Below are positions 23,451-31,224 of a stretch of DNA of 32,653 bases, piece after piece. The notes under the pieces were generated by a model that did not search any database, was not told where the DNA came from, and saw nothing but the letters and a program-made list of their open reading frames with translations. This DNA is from Christensenella sp. UBA1214. GTDB taxonomy: Bacteria > Bacillota > Clostridia > Christensenellales > CAG-138. Positions within the stretch are counted from its first letter, which is position 1. The number at the start of each line of letters is the position of its first letter. The translations under genes were made by a program, and so were the position numbers. The stretch lies in assembly GCA_002309375.1 (NCBI GenBank), contig DBXK01000012.1, positions 48,782 to 81,434 of the forward strand. The letters are read 5' to 3'.

Positions 23451-23762
23451 TCCCCTTTCCGTCACGCCGAAAGAACTTTTTTCTTTTTCAAACTTCGATC
23501 TGTCAAGGTTCAAGGTCAAAGTCAAGCGTTATTCCTTTCGGTTATTGCTTATTGACAAAGGTTCAAGGTGGAAAAGCATTGGATGCAAACGCATCATTTC
23601 TCTCTTTTCGTGCGTGAAAAAACTTCTTTCCCGCGCCCGGAAGTTCGGTTATAAGGGCGCGGACCTTCCGGCCCGAATCCGCCGGAGGTCTTTTGTGTGC
23701 GGCAGCATTCTGTGCTGCTGCTGTTCATGTTGAACAGGATCTGATTTTTCAGGAGGTAAATT
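23451..23762 (+). other. 312-base gap with CAAGGT repeats and four tandem hairpins before gpsA
   Basis: No convincing gene. Bases 23502-23575 hold repeated (T)TCAAGGT / TCAAAGT words. Then come four hairpins in a row: CCGCGCCC with GGGCGCGG (23631-23662), GACCTTCCGGC with GCCGGAGGTC followed by TTTT (23662-23694), GCAGCA with TGCTGC (23702-23718) and GTTCA with TGAAC (23723-23735). The second looks like a terminator. An alternative pairing AACTTC (23621-23626) with GAAGTT (23640-23645) would compete with the first. It may be a terminator plus repeat element, or a structured leader acting on gpsA. A 62-codon frame at 23545-23733 crosses it but reads as low-complexity Cys/Arg text and is not accepted. 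Confidence 0.5.
23662..23694 (+). terminator. Terminator-like hairpin upstream of gpsA
   Basis: GACC-T-TCCGGC pairs with GCCGGA-GGTC (one bulged T), followed by TTTTGTG. It can end the PqqD-like operon or act as an attenuator before gpsA, whose start is 68 bases downstream. Confidence 0.6.
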
Positions 23763-24770
23763 ATGAAGATCGGCGTACTCGGCGCGGGCACATGGGGCAT
23801 GGCTCTCGCGCGGATGCTTTCTGTCAACGGGCATGACGTGACCGTTTGGTCGGCGCTTCCCGCTGAGATCGACGAGCTCTCTTCAACGCGCCGCCATAAG
23901 AACCTTCCGGGCGTTGTTATCCCGGATGAGATAGTATTCACTAAGAATATCGCGGAGGTCTGCTCGGATAAGCCCATCCTGCTCTTCGCGGTGCCTTCGG
24001 TCTATGTGCGCAAAACGACGGCGGACGCCGCGCCGTACATCCCGGACGGACAGCTGATCGTCGACGTTGCAAAGGGCATCGAACCGGACACGCTGCTGAC
24101 GATGACGGGCGTTATCGAAGACGAGCTCAAAAAGCACGGCGAATATTCGAATATCCGCCTTGTTGCGCTCTCCGGCCCGACCCATGCGGAGGAGGTCTCG
24201 CGCGATCTGCCGACGGCGATCGTTGCCGCAAGCACCGATATGGCCGCCGCCGAAATCGTCCAGCAGGTCTTCACGAACGACTGCATGCGCGTTTATACGC
24301 ATTCCGACGTGCACGGCGTGGAGCTCTGCGGCGCCGTCAAGAACGTTATGGCGCTTGCCGCCGGCATCTCCGCCGGCCTCGGCTTCGGCGACAACACGAA
24401 GGCGGCGCTCATCACCCGCGGCATGGCGGAGATCGCGCGCCTCGGGCGGAAGATGGGCTGCACGTCCGAAACCTTTGCGGGCCTCGCGGGGATCGGCGAC
24501 CTCATCGTTACGGCAACGAGCATGCACAGCCGCAATAACCGCTGCGGACAGCTGATCGGCAGGGGCTTGAGCGCGAAGGAAGCCGTGAAGGAGGTCGGAA
24601 TGGTCGTCGAGGGAATCAACGCCCTTCCGGCAACGATGAAGCTTGCGGAGATATACGGCGTCGATATGCCGATCGCGAAGGCCGTGAACGACGTCGTTTT
24701 CCACGGCGCCGATCCGCTCGAAAGCGTCATGAAGCTCATGAAGCGCGAAAAACGCTCCGAGCTCGAATAA
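23763..24770 (+). CDS. gpsA: Glycerol-3-phosphate dehydrogenase [NAD(P)+]
   Basis: A 335-residue cytosolic enzyme that reduces dihydroxyacetone phosphate to sn-glycerol 3-phosphate, the backbone of phospholipids. The N-terminal nucleotide motif GVLGAGTWGMALA lies at 4-16, AKGIE with Lys104 at 103-107, LSGPTHAEEV at 136-145, GAVKNVMALAAG with the catalytic Lys193 at 190-201, DNTKAALITRG at 210-220, and AGIGDLIVT plus SRNNRCGQ near 242-263. Length and motifs are complete. AGGAGG stands seven bases before the ATG. In many Clostridia gpsA sits next to plsY; that gene is absent here. A structured gap precedes it and no clear promoter is seen. Confidence 0.96.
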   Translation: MKIGVLGAGTWGMALARMLSVNGHDVTVWSALPAEIDELSSTRRHKNLPGVVIPDEIVFTKNIAEVCSDKPILLFAVPSVYVRKTTADAAPYIPDGQLIVDVAKGIEPDTLLTMTGVIEDELKKHGEYSNIRLVALSGPTHAEEVSRDLPTAIVAASTDMAAAEIVQQVFTNDCMRVYTHSDVHGVELCGAVKNVMALAAGISAGLGFGDNTKAALITRGMAEIARLGRKMGCTSETFAGLAGIGDLIVTATSMHSRNNRCGQLIGRGLSAKEAVKEVGMVVEGINALPATMKLAEIYGVDMPIAKAVNDVVFHGADPLESVMKLMKREKRSELE

Positions 24771-24788
24771 TTTGCAAAAAAACGGTCT

Positions 24789-24808
24789 CCCGCTGCAACC
24801 GCGGCGGG
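24789..24808. other. Hairpin after gpsA (weak or minus-strand terminator)
   Basis: CCCGCTGC pairs with GCGGCGGG around loop AACC (one wobble). It has no T-run on the plus strand, so it is at best a weak terminator for gpsA; it may instead protect a 3' end. Confidence 0.4.
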
Positions 24809-24826
24809 AAAACTGCATCATAAGGG

Positions 24827-24860
24827 GTGTAAAGCTTTACAAACGAAAGGAATTTACACT
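24827..24860 (+). promoter_or_regulatory. Dyads upstream of the ECF sigma gene (candidate autoregulated promoter)
   Basis: A perfect 12-base palindrome GTAAAGCTTTAC lies at 24829-24840. A second inverted pair, GTGTAAA (24827-24833) with TTTACAC (24854-24860), encloses it and the AAAGGAA ribosome site. No TTGACA/TATAAT pair is visible. This could be a promoter read by the sigma factor itself or a repressor site; position is the only evidence. Confidence 0.4.
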
Positions 24861-24863
24861 GTA

Positions 24864-25415
24864 ATGGATGACCTTCAAATCATCGAAATGCTGAAGCGGC
24901 GTGATCCGGACGCGGCGGAGGCTCTCCTTGAAAAATACGGAGGGCTGTGCCGCAGCATCGCCGCGCATGTGCTTCGGGATCCGAGGGATATCGAGGAAAC
25001 TGTGAACGGCGTGATGATGCGGCTCTGGTCGAGCATTCCGCCCGCTGAACCACGCAATCTTAAAGCCTATTCGGCAAAAGCCGCCCGAAATGAAGCGCTG
25101 ATGCGCATCCGCAGGGACAGGAGCGCGGCGAACGCCGCCGTGATGCTGCCCATCGAGGAACTCGAAGCCGTGCTTCCCGCGCCGCAAGGCGCCGAAGAAA
25201 GCGCGGAGGCGGGGGAGCTGATCCGCGCGCTGAACCGCTTTCTCGAAACGCTCGGCAGCGAGAAACGCAGGGTATTCCTGCGGCGCTACTGGTTCTTCGA
25301 TCCGGTCGCGGAGATCGCGGAAAACTTCGGCATGAGCGAAAGCAAGGTCAAATCCATCCTTTTCAGAACGCGCAATGAACTGCGCAATTTCCTTGTAAAG
25401 GAGGAACTCTTATGA
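24864..25415 (+). CDS. ECF-type sigma-70 family RNA polymerase sigma factor
   Basis: A 183-residue protein with the two-domain ECF layout. Region 2 lies at about 8-85 (EALLEKYGGLCRSIAAHVLRDPRDIEETVNGVMMRLW), followed by a loop rich in Ala/Glu. Region 4 lies at about 125-178 with the helix-turn-helix VAEIAENFGMSESKVKSILFRTRNELRNFL. It would direct RNA polymerase to a small set of promoters. The stop codon overlaps the ATG of the next gene (ATGA, 25412-25415), and that gene looks like its membrane anti-sigma partner. The ribosome site AAAGGAA is about eleven bases before the ATG, somewhat far. The signal sensed is unknown. Confidence 0.9.
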   Translation: MDDLQIIEMLKRRDPDAAEALLEKYGGLCRSIAAHVLRDPRDIEETVNGVMMRLWSSIPPAEPRNLKAYSAKAARNEALMRIRRDRSAANAAVMLPIEELEAVLPAPQGAEESAEAGELIRALNRFLETLGSEKRRVFLRRYWFFDPVAEIAENFGMSESKVKSILFRTRNELRNFLVKEELL

Positions 25416-26719
25416 TGAGCTTTGAAGACGAAAGAAACGGCCGCAGGACGGCCGAAACTCCGGAAGCCGCGCCGCTGAAGGCGGAGGCGCTCACGGATAT
25501 CGACGACGATCTTATTTCGGATGCGATGGAGAAGATCGAGAAGGATACGGCGAAGCGGCGCTTCCCGTGGCTTGCGGCCGCAGCAGCTCTTGCGCTTTTG
25601 ATCGCGGGCGGGCTGATCGCCGCGAAGCTTTTGAAACCGAATGGCATGCAGCAGGACGCGATGGCCGAAACGCCGATCCCGACGGAATCGGCGATGGGCG
25701 AGCAAAGCGCGCCTCCGACCGATGCGCCGGATCTGCCGCCGAATCCTGTGCCTTCATACTCCGAATGGGAGAGCAAACTGCCCTCCGCGACCGATGCGCC
25801 TTATGGCTTTTCCAGCATCGACGAGCTTGCCGAGCGGATCCAGGGCGGCGATGAGTACCTTATCGAGAATATCGACCGCGTATACATGCCCGCCGATCTT
25901 CCGGAGGAAGCCGAATTACGCTGGCTGACTTTCAACGGCTCCTGCACGGCCCTTGAATATGCGCTCGGGGAGAGCGGGAAAGCGCTCGTGCTGCTCTTCA
26001 AAGCGGGTTGGAGCGATTTCGATATCGAACAATACCTGAATGCCGACGGGCGCGGTTTCATTGAAAGAAACGGCGTTTACATTACGGAAACAAATGCCGG
26101 CGGCTTTGAAGACGGCATGCGCAACGCCTACTGGACGCGCGAAGAGGGGCTGTTCCTCCTGCGCGTGCCGCTGGATTACACAGCGGATCAAATCGAAGCG
26201 CTGACGGAGCTCGACTGCATCCTGCTCCCGAACGCCTATCCGTCTTTCAGGCCGGATCAGGTCTTCGTATTTGAAAGCGAGGAAGCCTTCCTCGAAGAAC
26301 TGAGGACCGGCGTTCACCGGGACGACGAGCTCGGTACTCTTGACCGATACTATTTGCTTGCGGATCCGCCGGAGGATAAGCCGATCAGCGTTATTTCGGT
26401 CGAAAAAGCGGTCGTGCTGATCGATTATTACAAGAACGACGTCGATAGGCTGCTGTTGAACTGGCACCGCGAAAAAACGCCGGAGGACCTCGAGACCATG
26501 ATCAGCGAGGAGCTCGGCAGAACATATTTTCAGGAGCCGCCGACCGTGCGCCGGCTGGCGGATAACATTGCATTGATCGAAGGCTACAACAACGGCGTTT
26601 ACGCTTTCTTTACGGAGGACGGGAGCGTTTTCAGCCTCTTCTGCTACGGCTATGCGTCCGATCAGGAACTGATCCGGTACTGCAGCGTGATCCGCTGCGA
26701 ACTCCCGGACGGCAGATAA
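25412..26719 (+). CDS. Putative single-pass membrane anti-sigma / sensor protein
   Basis: A 435-residue protein. A short cytoplasmic part (residues 1-50, with LTDIDDDLISDAMEKIEKDTAKRR) precedes one membrane helix (about 52-73). A Pro/Thr/Asp-rich linker follows, then a large outside domain (about 110-435) of alternating strands and helices. The cytoplasmic start resembles the short sigma-binding segment of clostridial ECF anti-sigma factors. The four-base overlap with the sigma gene, with GGAGG well placed, points to translational coupling and a fixed ratio of the two proteins. The outside domain is not recognised; it may sense the envelope. No catalytic motif is seen. Confidence 0.7.
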   Translation: MMSFEDERNGRRTAETPEAAPLKAEALTDIDDDLISDAMEKIEKDTAKRRFPWLAAAAALALLIAGGLIAAKLLKPNGMQQDAMAETPIPTESAMGEQSAPPTDAPDLPPNPVPSYSEWESKLPSATDAPYGFSSIDELAERIQGGDEYLIENIDRVYMPADLPEEAELRWLTFNGSCTALEYALGESGKALVLLFKAGWSDFDIEQYLNADGRGFIERNGVYITETNAGGFEDGMRNAYWTREEGLFLLRVPLDYTADQIEALTELDCILLPNAYPSFRPDQVFVFESEEAFLEELRTGVHRDDELGTLDRYYLLADPPEDKPISVISVEKAVVLIDYYKNDVDRLLLNWHREKTPEDLETMISEELGRTYFQEPPTVRRLADNIALIEGYNNGVYAFFTEDGSVFSLFCYGYASDQELIRYCSVIRCELPDGR

Positions 26720-26731
26720 CGGAGATTATTC

Positions 26732-28153
26732 ATGGAAGAACCGATCCGCAGATATTCGAAAAGGGAAAAAGCCCGCATCGCGGCAAGCATCGCTGCCGCG
26801 GTGATCGCCGCTGCCGTTTTCACTGTGTATTTTGCAAAAAGCGTCGGCGAATACGGAGTCGCGGAGCTGATCCTTCCGCTCGTTTCGCTCGCCGCGTTCA
26901 CGGCGGTCCTGATCGCCGCGATGCCGCGGTTTGTCGATACCTTCTGCGGAAGCGGGGAAGGCTGTTCCTTCCTCCTGAAGGGCGGCGCAGGGGATCTGTA
27001 CGATCGGAAGCGTGTTCTCAAAACCTTTGCGGCGATCTGTCTCTTTGCGCTTCTGCTGCATATCCTGACATTCCTGCTCGGCGTGCTGCTTTGGTCGCAG
27101 TCGCCGGTGAATACGTCGGGCAGCCTGCCGGAGCTCATCCGCTCGGCCTGGATGAAGCGCAACACCGATGCGGGGCATTATCTGACGATTGCCGAGAACG
27201 GTTATGTAACGGAGGGGAACGACAGGCTCCTGCTCGTTTTCTTCCCTCTGTTCCCGACGCTGATCGGCTGGCTGAATCTTATCACGCACAGCAGCTTTAT
27301 TTCCGCGCAGATCATAAACACAGTCGCTTCCTCGCTGACGGCGGGCATGACCTACCTGACCCTCCGCAATGGGCTTGGTGAAGGCAGGGCGAAAGCGGCG
27401 GCATTCATCTATCTGCTCCTTCCGGGAGCGATATTCATGAATTCGCCGATGAGCGAGCCGCTGTTCATGCTCTTTACAGTCACGGGGTTCTATTTTATCG
27501 GCAAAAAACGCTTTATTGCAGCGGGAATTTTCACGGCGCTTGCGGGCTACACGCGCTCGCTCGGCGTGCTGCTGGCCGTTCCGCTCGCAGTATACGGCGC
27601 AGGATACATCGTATCCCTGATCCGGACAAAGCAAAAATGGGGTAAGCGGCTCGCACTGCTCCTCGCCGGCCTTGCGATCTCGGTGCTCGGAACGCTCGGA
27701 TACCTTTATATCAATTATTCCCTCTACGGCGACTGCCTGAAATTCTTCGAATTCCAGCGGGCAAACTGGTATCAGACTGCGACGCCGTTCTTCGACACGC
27801 CGCGCTATATGCTCAGCTACATGCAGTCGTTTGCAAGGACCGGCATGGACGGCGCGTATTCGCTCTGGCTGCCGGGCTTGATCGCGGTTTTCGGTTCGCT
27901 CCTTCTGATGATCCGAAGGGCAAGGAAGCTCCCCGCGCATTATACGGCGTATTTTCTCGCGTATTTTGCCGCCGCGATCGGCTGCAGCTGGCTGCTCTCC
28001 GGAGTGCGCTATCTCTGCGCCTGCTTCCCACTGACTGCCGCGATCGCAATGAGCTGCAGCAATAAAAGAAAGACAGCGGTGCTCTTCGCCGTGCTCGCCG
28101 TCCTTTATATCGCTTACGCATATATGTACATGCTCAGATTCGACGTCTATTGA
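26732..28153 (+). CDS. PIG-V-like mannosyltransferase family membrane protein
   Basis: A 473-residue polytopic membrane protein with about ten to twelve hydrophobic segments. Motifs fit the GT-C type PIG-V (GPI mannosyltransferase 2-like) family: the first-loop WMKRNTDAGHYLTIAENGY with Asp146 in DAGHY as the likely catalytic acid, then FFPLFPTLIGW (170-180) and LLLPGAIFMNSPMSEPLFM. Such enzymes move a sugar from a polyprenyl-phosphate donor to a glycan or lipid on the outside face. The sugar and acceptor are not shown by the sequence. It starts 12 bases after the putative anti-sigma gene (GGAG nearby), so it belongs to the same operon and is probably part of the envelope response. Confidence 0.82.
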   Translation: MEEPIRRYSKREKARIAASIAAAVIAAAVFTVYFAKSVGEYGVAELILPLVSLAAFTAVLIAAMPRFVDTFCGSGEGCSFLLKGGAGDLYDRKRVLKTFAAICLFALLLHILTFLLGVLLWSQSPVNTSGSLPELIRSAWMKRNTDAGHYLTIAENGYVTEGNDRLLLVFFPLFPTLIGWLNLITHSSFISAQIINTVASSLTAGMTYLTLRNGLGEGRAKAAAFIYLLLPGAIFMNSPMSEPLFMLFTVTGFYFIGKKRFIAAGIFTALAGYTRSLGVLLAVPLAVYGAGYIVSLIRTKQKWGKRLALLLAGLAISVLGTLGYLYINYSLYGDCLKFFEFQRANWYQTATPFFDTPRYMLSYMQSFARTGMDGAYSLWLPGLIAVFGSLLLMIRRARKLPAHYTAYFLAYFAAAIGCSWLLSGVRYLCACFPLTAAIAMSCSNKRKTAVLFAVLAVLYIAYAYMYMLRFDVY

Positions 28154-28171
28154 ACCGAAGCAAAAAAGAAG

Positions 28172-28200
28172 CCGGCCGGCATATGCCGACCGGTTTTTGT
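28172..28200. terminator. Terminator between converging mannosyltransferase and phosphoribosyltransferase-like genes
   Basis: GCCGGCCGGC pairs with GCCGACCGGT around ATAT (28171-28193, one mismatch), followed by TTTTTGTTT on the plus strand. An A-run on the other side lets it serve the leftward gene as well. Confidence 0.85.
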
Positions 28201-28217
28201 TTGATCGGAAAAGAGGA

Positions 28218-28853
28218 TCAAAGCTCGGTATAACCGCCCGTTGTGATGAAGCCGTCGAGCTTCCTGCCCGATTTGCAGAAGGGGCATTCATCGCTCCTGT
28301 AGCTGTGGTAGCTGCCGAGATCCTCGGGAGTGAAGAGGCAATGAACGGGCACGCCGTCCGATTCGTCGACTGCGGAGAAGATCGCGCCGATGCCGACGAG
28401 CTTGCCGCCGTAATAGCCGACGCATTCCTGCGCCCTCGAAAGACTGCGGCCGGTGGAGATCGTCGAAAGCAGGATCAGCACGTTCCGGTCGGTCACGAAG
28501 GGCTGGGTGTCGCTCGTGAAGGTGAGCTGGTTGTTCGAGTTGATGGACGGGGTGATGACGTGGATATCCTTGCCGCTGTTGATCTCCCGCCTTCCGTCGG
28601 AAAGCTGCTTTGCGAGCAGGGCGCCGATATTCTGGGTGAATTCAAGGCAGATGATCGTGTCGATCTGCATATACTTGAAGACCTTGGAGAGCTCATCGGC
28701 CGTTTCGGAAGCCATGATGCTGCTCGTGCGCACTTCGGTCATGCTGATGTAATTGTCGACGTGCGCATGGCTCGTTGCAAAATGACCGGGATAGATCGTC
28801 AGCTTGATGCGGCGATTGCCTTTGGCGGCGACCGTGGTATGGTTGATCAACAT
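28218..28853 (-). CDS. Phosphoribosyltransferase-like protein (orotate PRTase-type fold)
   Basis: A 211-residue soluble protein. The segment NVLILLSTISTGRSLSRA (124-141) sits where type I phosphoribosyltransferases have their PRPP loop (hydrophobic strand, acidic pair, T-x-x-T-G). Here the acidic pair is replaced by Leu-Ser, so PRPP binding may be altered or lost. The start GHFATSHAHVDNYISM and DTIICLEFTQNIGALLAKQL fit the early strands and helices of the same fold. A C-terminal CPFCKSGRKLDGF, with Cys190 and Cys193, could bind metal or pack with the rest. AGGAGG precedes the ATG at 28853. Clostridial relatives are commonly annotated as orotate-phosphoribosyltransferase-like; a real OPRT activity is doubtful. 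Confidence 0.72.
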   Translation of the reverse strand: MLINHTTVAAKGNRRIKLTIYPGHFATSHAHVDNYISMTEVRTSSIMASETADELSKVFKYMQIDTIICLEFTQNIGALLAKQLSDGRREINSGKDIHVITPSINSNNQLTFTSDTQPFVTDRNVLILLSTISTGRSLSRAQECVGYYGGKLVGIGAIFSAVDESDGVPVHCLFTPEDLGSYHSYRSDECPFCKSGRKLDGFITTGGYTEL

Positions 28854-28896
28854 AATGCTGCCTCCTGTATTGACCGTTTTTCGGTCGGTAAATCAT

Positions 28897-28925
28897 ATTA
28901 TACCATATTGAATGGCTGAAAACAA
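28897..28925 (-). promoter_or_regulatory. Promoter of the phosphoribosyltransferase-like gene
   Basis: Minus strand TTGTTT (28920-28925), 17-base spacer, TATAAT (28897-28902). The short leader holds a small hairpin GACCG-A5-CGGTC (28872-28886) just before the ribosome site. Confidence 0.7.
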
Positions 28926-28939
28926 CAGGAAAAATCGGC

Positions 28940-29743
28940 TCAAATGCGCCCGCTGAAATAATATTGAACGATCGCGGCGCACTCGCGCATGAAATCGTTG
29001 AGGATCAGCGGCCGGAATTCGCGAGCGGGGATGCCGCGAACTTCGACGCCGAGCTTTTTCGCGATCCTTTCGGCGCGGAAAACATGGAAGCGCGAGGTGA
29101 CGAAGGCGACGGAAGAGCTGTCGATATCCTCTCTCGAGCGGATGATCTCGGCGGAAAACAGGAAATTCTCTTCGGTGGTCTTCGAGCGGTCTTCAACGAT
29201 TATCCGTTCTTCCTCGGCGCCGTGCGCGGTGAGCCAGGCCGCCATGACCTCCGCTTCGGAGCAGTCTTCATCGTTGCCTCTGCCGCCGCTGACGATCAGG
29301 ATGACGTCCGGATCCTTTTCATAATATTCAAGCGCTTTTTCGAGCCGATATTGAAGCGTCGCAGTGGGACTGCGGCCGCGGATCCCGGCGCCGAGCACAA
29401 TGACCGTTTTCGGCGAAAAGTCCGTCGGCTCCGCCGAATGCGCAAGGATCAGAGCGGTCGTGAACGCGAACAGCAGGAAAAACAGCGCATATACGGCGAT
29501 CACGGCGCCTGCGAGAATGCGTCCGAAACGGTATTTCCGGCAGAAACGGGAGATCGGGCCGAAGAATACTCCGATGACAACAAGCGGCAGGCCGATCACG
29601 AACGGCATGATTATGCCGAGATGGACGGTATTCGCATAGCGGTATGCAAGGAGCGATTCGATCGTCAGCGCGCCGCCGACGGCGATCAGCAGGATGCGGA
29701 AGACGAGCGTAAGGATATTCTTTTTCTTTTCCGCAGCGGTCAT
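28940..29743 (-). CDS. YdcF/ElyC-family (DUF218) membrane protein
   Basis: A 267-residue protein with three N-terminal membrane helices (about 10-32, 40-62, 73-95) and a DUF218 domain on the outer side. The family signatures are visible: TVIVLGAGIRGRSPTATLQYRLEKAL, LIVSGGRGNDEDCSEAEVMAAWL, IIVEDRSKTTEENFLFSAEII and VTSRFHVFRAERIAKKLG. E. coli relatives ElyC and SanA affect envelope integrity and polyprenyl-carrier use; the chemistry is not settled. The ATG lies two bases after the stop of the ribonuclease gene with no clear ribosome site of its own, so it is translationally coupled as the last gene of that operon. Confidence 0.88.
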   Translation of the reverse strand: MTAAEKKKNILTLVFRILLIAVGGALTIESLLAYRYANTVHLGIIMPFVIGLPLVVIGVFFGPISRFCRKYRFGRILAGAVIAVYALFFLLFAFTTALILAHSAEPTDFSPKTVIVLGAGIRGRSPTATLQYRLEKALEYYEKDPDVILIVSGGRGNDEDCSEAEVMAAWLTAHGAEEERIIVEDRSKTTEENFLFSAEIIRSREDIDSSSVAFVTSRFHVFRAERIAKKLGVEVRGIPAREFRPLILNDFMRECAAIVQYYFSGRI

Positions 29744-29745
29744 AT

Positions 29746-31224
29746 TCAGTTGTTAAGGCAGCGGATCTCGAATTTCTCGGGATCGTCGGAGCCGTTTTCT
29801 TTAAAAAGGAAATCCTCGGCAGAAGTGCCGAAGCGCGCGCATTCTTCCTTCAGATGTCGCTTCAAAAGGTGTATGACGGCGGGGCAGGCGTTGATCTCGA
29901 AGCGCATCCGTCCGTCGTGGAGTATGCGCGAGAATACCTGCGAACGGATCTTCAGCGCGGCGGATTCCGGGGAAAGCACCCTTCCGCTGAAATTGCAGCA
30001 GGGGCAGTCGATCTGCAGCGAAGCGTGAAGGTTCTCGCGAAGCTTCTTTCGAGTGACTTCAACAAGGCCGAGCGACGTCATGCCGTGAACGACGGCGGTG
30101 GTGCGGTCGGATTTCATGGCTTCGCGAAGCGTGCGCACGACGGCGGCGCGGTCCTCCTTGCTCTCAAGATCGATGAAATCAATGATGATGATGCCGCCGA
30201 TATCGCGCAGGCGGAGCTGGCGGGCGATCTCCTTCGCGGCTTCGCAGTTCGTTGCGAGCGCCGTCTGCTGAAGATTCGAGCGGCCGATATTCTTGCCGGA
30301 GTTGACGTCGATGCTGACGAGCGCTTCGGTCGGGTCGATCACGATATAAGCGCCGCTCTTGAGCCAGACCTTGCGGGAAAGCGCTTCATCTATCTGCTTT
30401 TCGATGCCGAGAACCTCGAAAAGCGCGGGTTCGTTTTCCATCAGCGCAACGCGCCCCGCGGAACCGGGCTCGATCTCGTCGGCGATCGTGCGGAGAAGCT
30501 CATAGCACTCCCGGTCGTTGACGGTGACCTTCGAAACATCGGGGCGGAAAAGGTCGCGCATCGCGCGTTCGACGAGGCTGTATTCGCTGTGGATCAGCTT
30601 CGGAGCGACCGCGCCGCGGTAAGCCTTGCTGATGTCGTGCCATTTCGCGGCGAGGCTGTTGAATTCTGCAAGGATATCCTCCTCGCTGCGGCCCTCGGCT
30701 GCGGTGCGGATGATCACGCCGAGCTCCTCGCTTCGGCCGTTCGCAATGATGCTGCGGAGCCTTTCGCGCTCCTCTTCATCGATAATATTGCGGCTGATGC
30801 CGATCATTTTCTCCGTCGGGAAAAGCACGAGCAGATGCCCGGAAATCGAGATCTGCGTGCTGACGCGCGCACCCTTCGTGCCGTAGGCGTCCTTGATCGT
30901 CTGCACCATCAGCTCCTGGCCGACAGTGAGCGGCGCAGCGTTCTTTGCGGGCTCTTCGCCGTTCGCTTCCTGATCGCGTATCAGGTCGCTGATGCTGAAA
31001 AACGCGTTCTTTTCCTCGCCGATATCGATGAACGCGGCGGCCATGCCGGGCAGGATGGACCGAACCCGCCCGCGGAAGATATTCCCGACGAGGCTGACCC
31101 TGTTTTGCTGCTCGGAATAGATTTCCGCGGCGCGCCCGTTTTCAAGCAGGACAACGCGGCTTCGGTAGGGGTTCACGTCAATGACGATGTGCTTTTCGAT
31201 TCTGTTTTCCGTAATTTCGTTCAT
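29746..31224 (-). CDS. Ribonuclease E/G family protein
   Basis: A 492-residue endoribonuclease of the short (RNase G-like) class. The S1 RNA-binding domain lies at about 42-130 (GNIFRGRVRSILPGMAAAFIDIGEEKNAFF, with a small insertion). The RNase H-like and 5'-sensor parts follow. The metal-binding aspartates are Asp306 (VSIDVNSGK) and Asp349 (IIIDFIDLE). The zinc-link region reads CPCC at 407-410, where the usual motif is CPxC, so two cysteines per subunit can join the dimer. It acts in rRNA and mRNA processing from 5'-monophosphate ends. Its start overlaps the stop of the DUF2344 gene by four bases, the usual order in Clostridia. Confidence 0.93.
   Translation of the reverse strand: MNEITENRIEKHIVIDVNPYRSRVVLLENGRAAEIYSEQQNRVSLVGNIFRGRVRSILPGMAAAFIDIGEEKNAFFSISDLIRDQEANGEEPAKNAAPLTVGQELMVQTIKDAYGTKGARVSTQISISGHLLVLFPTEKMIGISRNIIDEEERERLRSIIANGRSEELGVIIRTAAEGRSEEDILAEFNSLAAKWHDISKAYRGAVAPKLIHSEYSLVERAMRDLFRPDVSKVTVNDRECYELLRTIADEIEPGSAGRVALMENEPALFEVLGIEKQIDEALSRKVWLKSGAYIVIDPTEALVSIDVNSGKNIGRSNLQQTALATNCEAAKEIARQLRLRDIGGIIIIDFIDLESKEDRAAVVRTLREAMKSDRTTAVVHGMTSLGLVEVTRKKLRENLHASLQIDCPCCNFSGRVLSPESAALKIRSQVFSRILHDGRMRFEINACPAVIHLLKRHLKEECARFGTSAEDFLFKENGSDDPEKFEIRCLNN

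Noticed and set aside
23545..23733. 62-codon frame in the gap before gpsA, ending in a Cys-rich tail (possible precursor peptide for the PqqD-like protein)
   Set aside because: A RiPP precursor was considered because of the nearby PqqD-like gene. The frame lacks a ribosome site, crosses a terminator-like hairpin, and its Cys run comes from a CTG/TGC-rich hairpin, so it is not supported.
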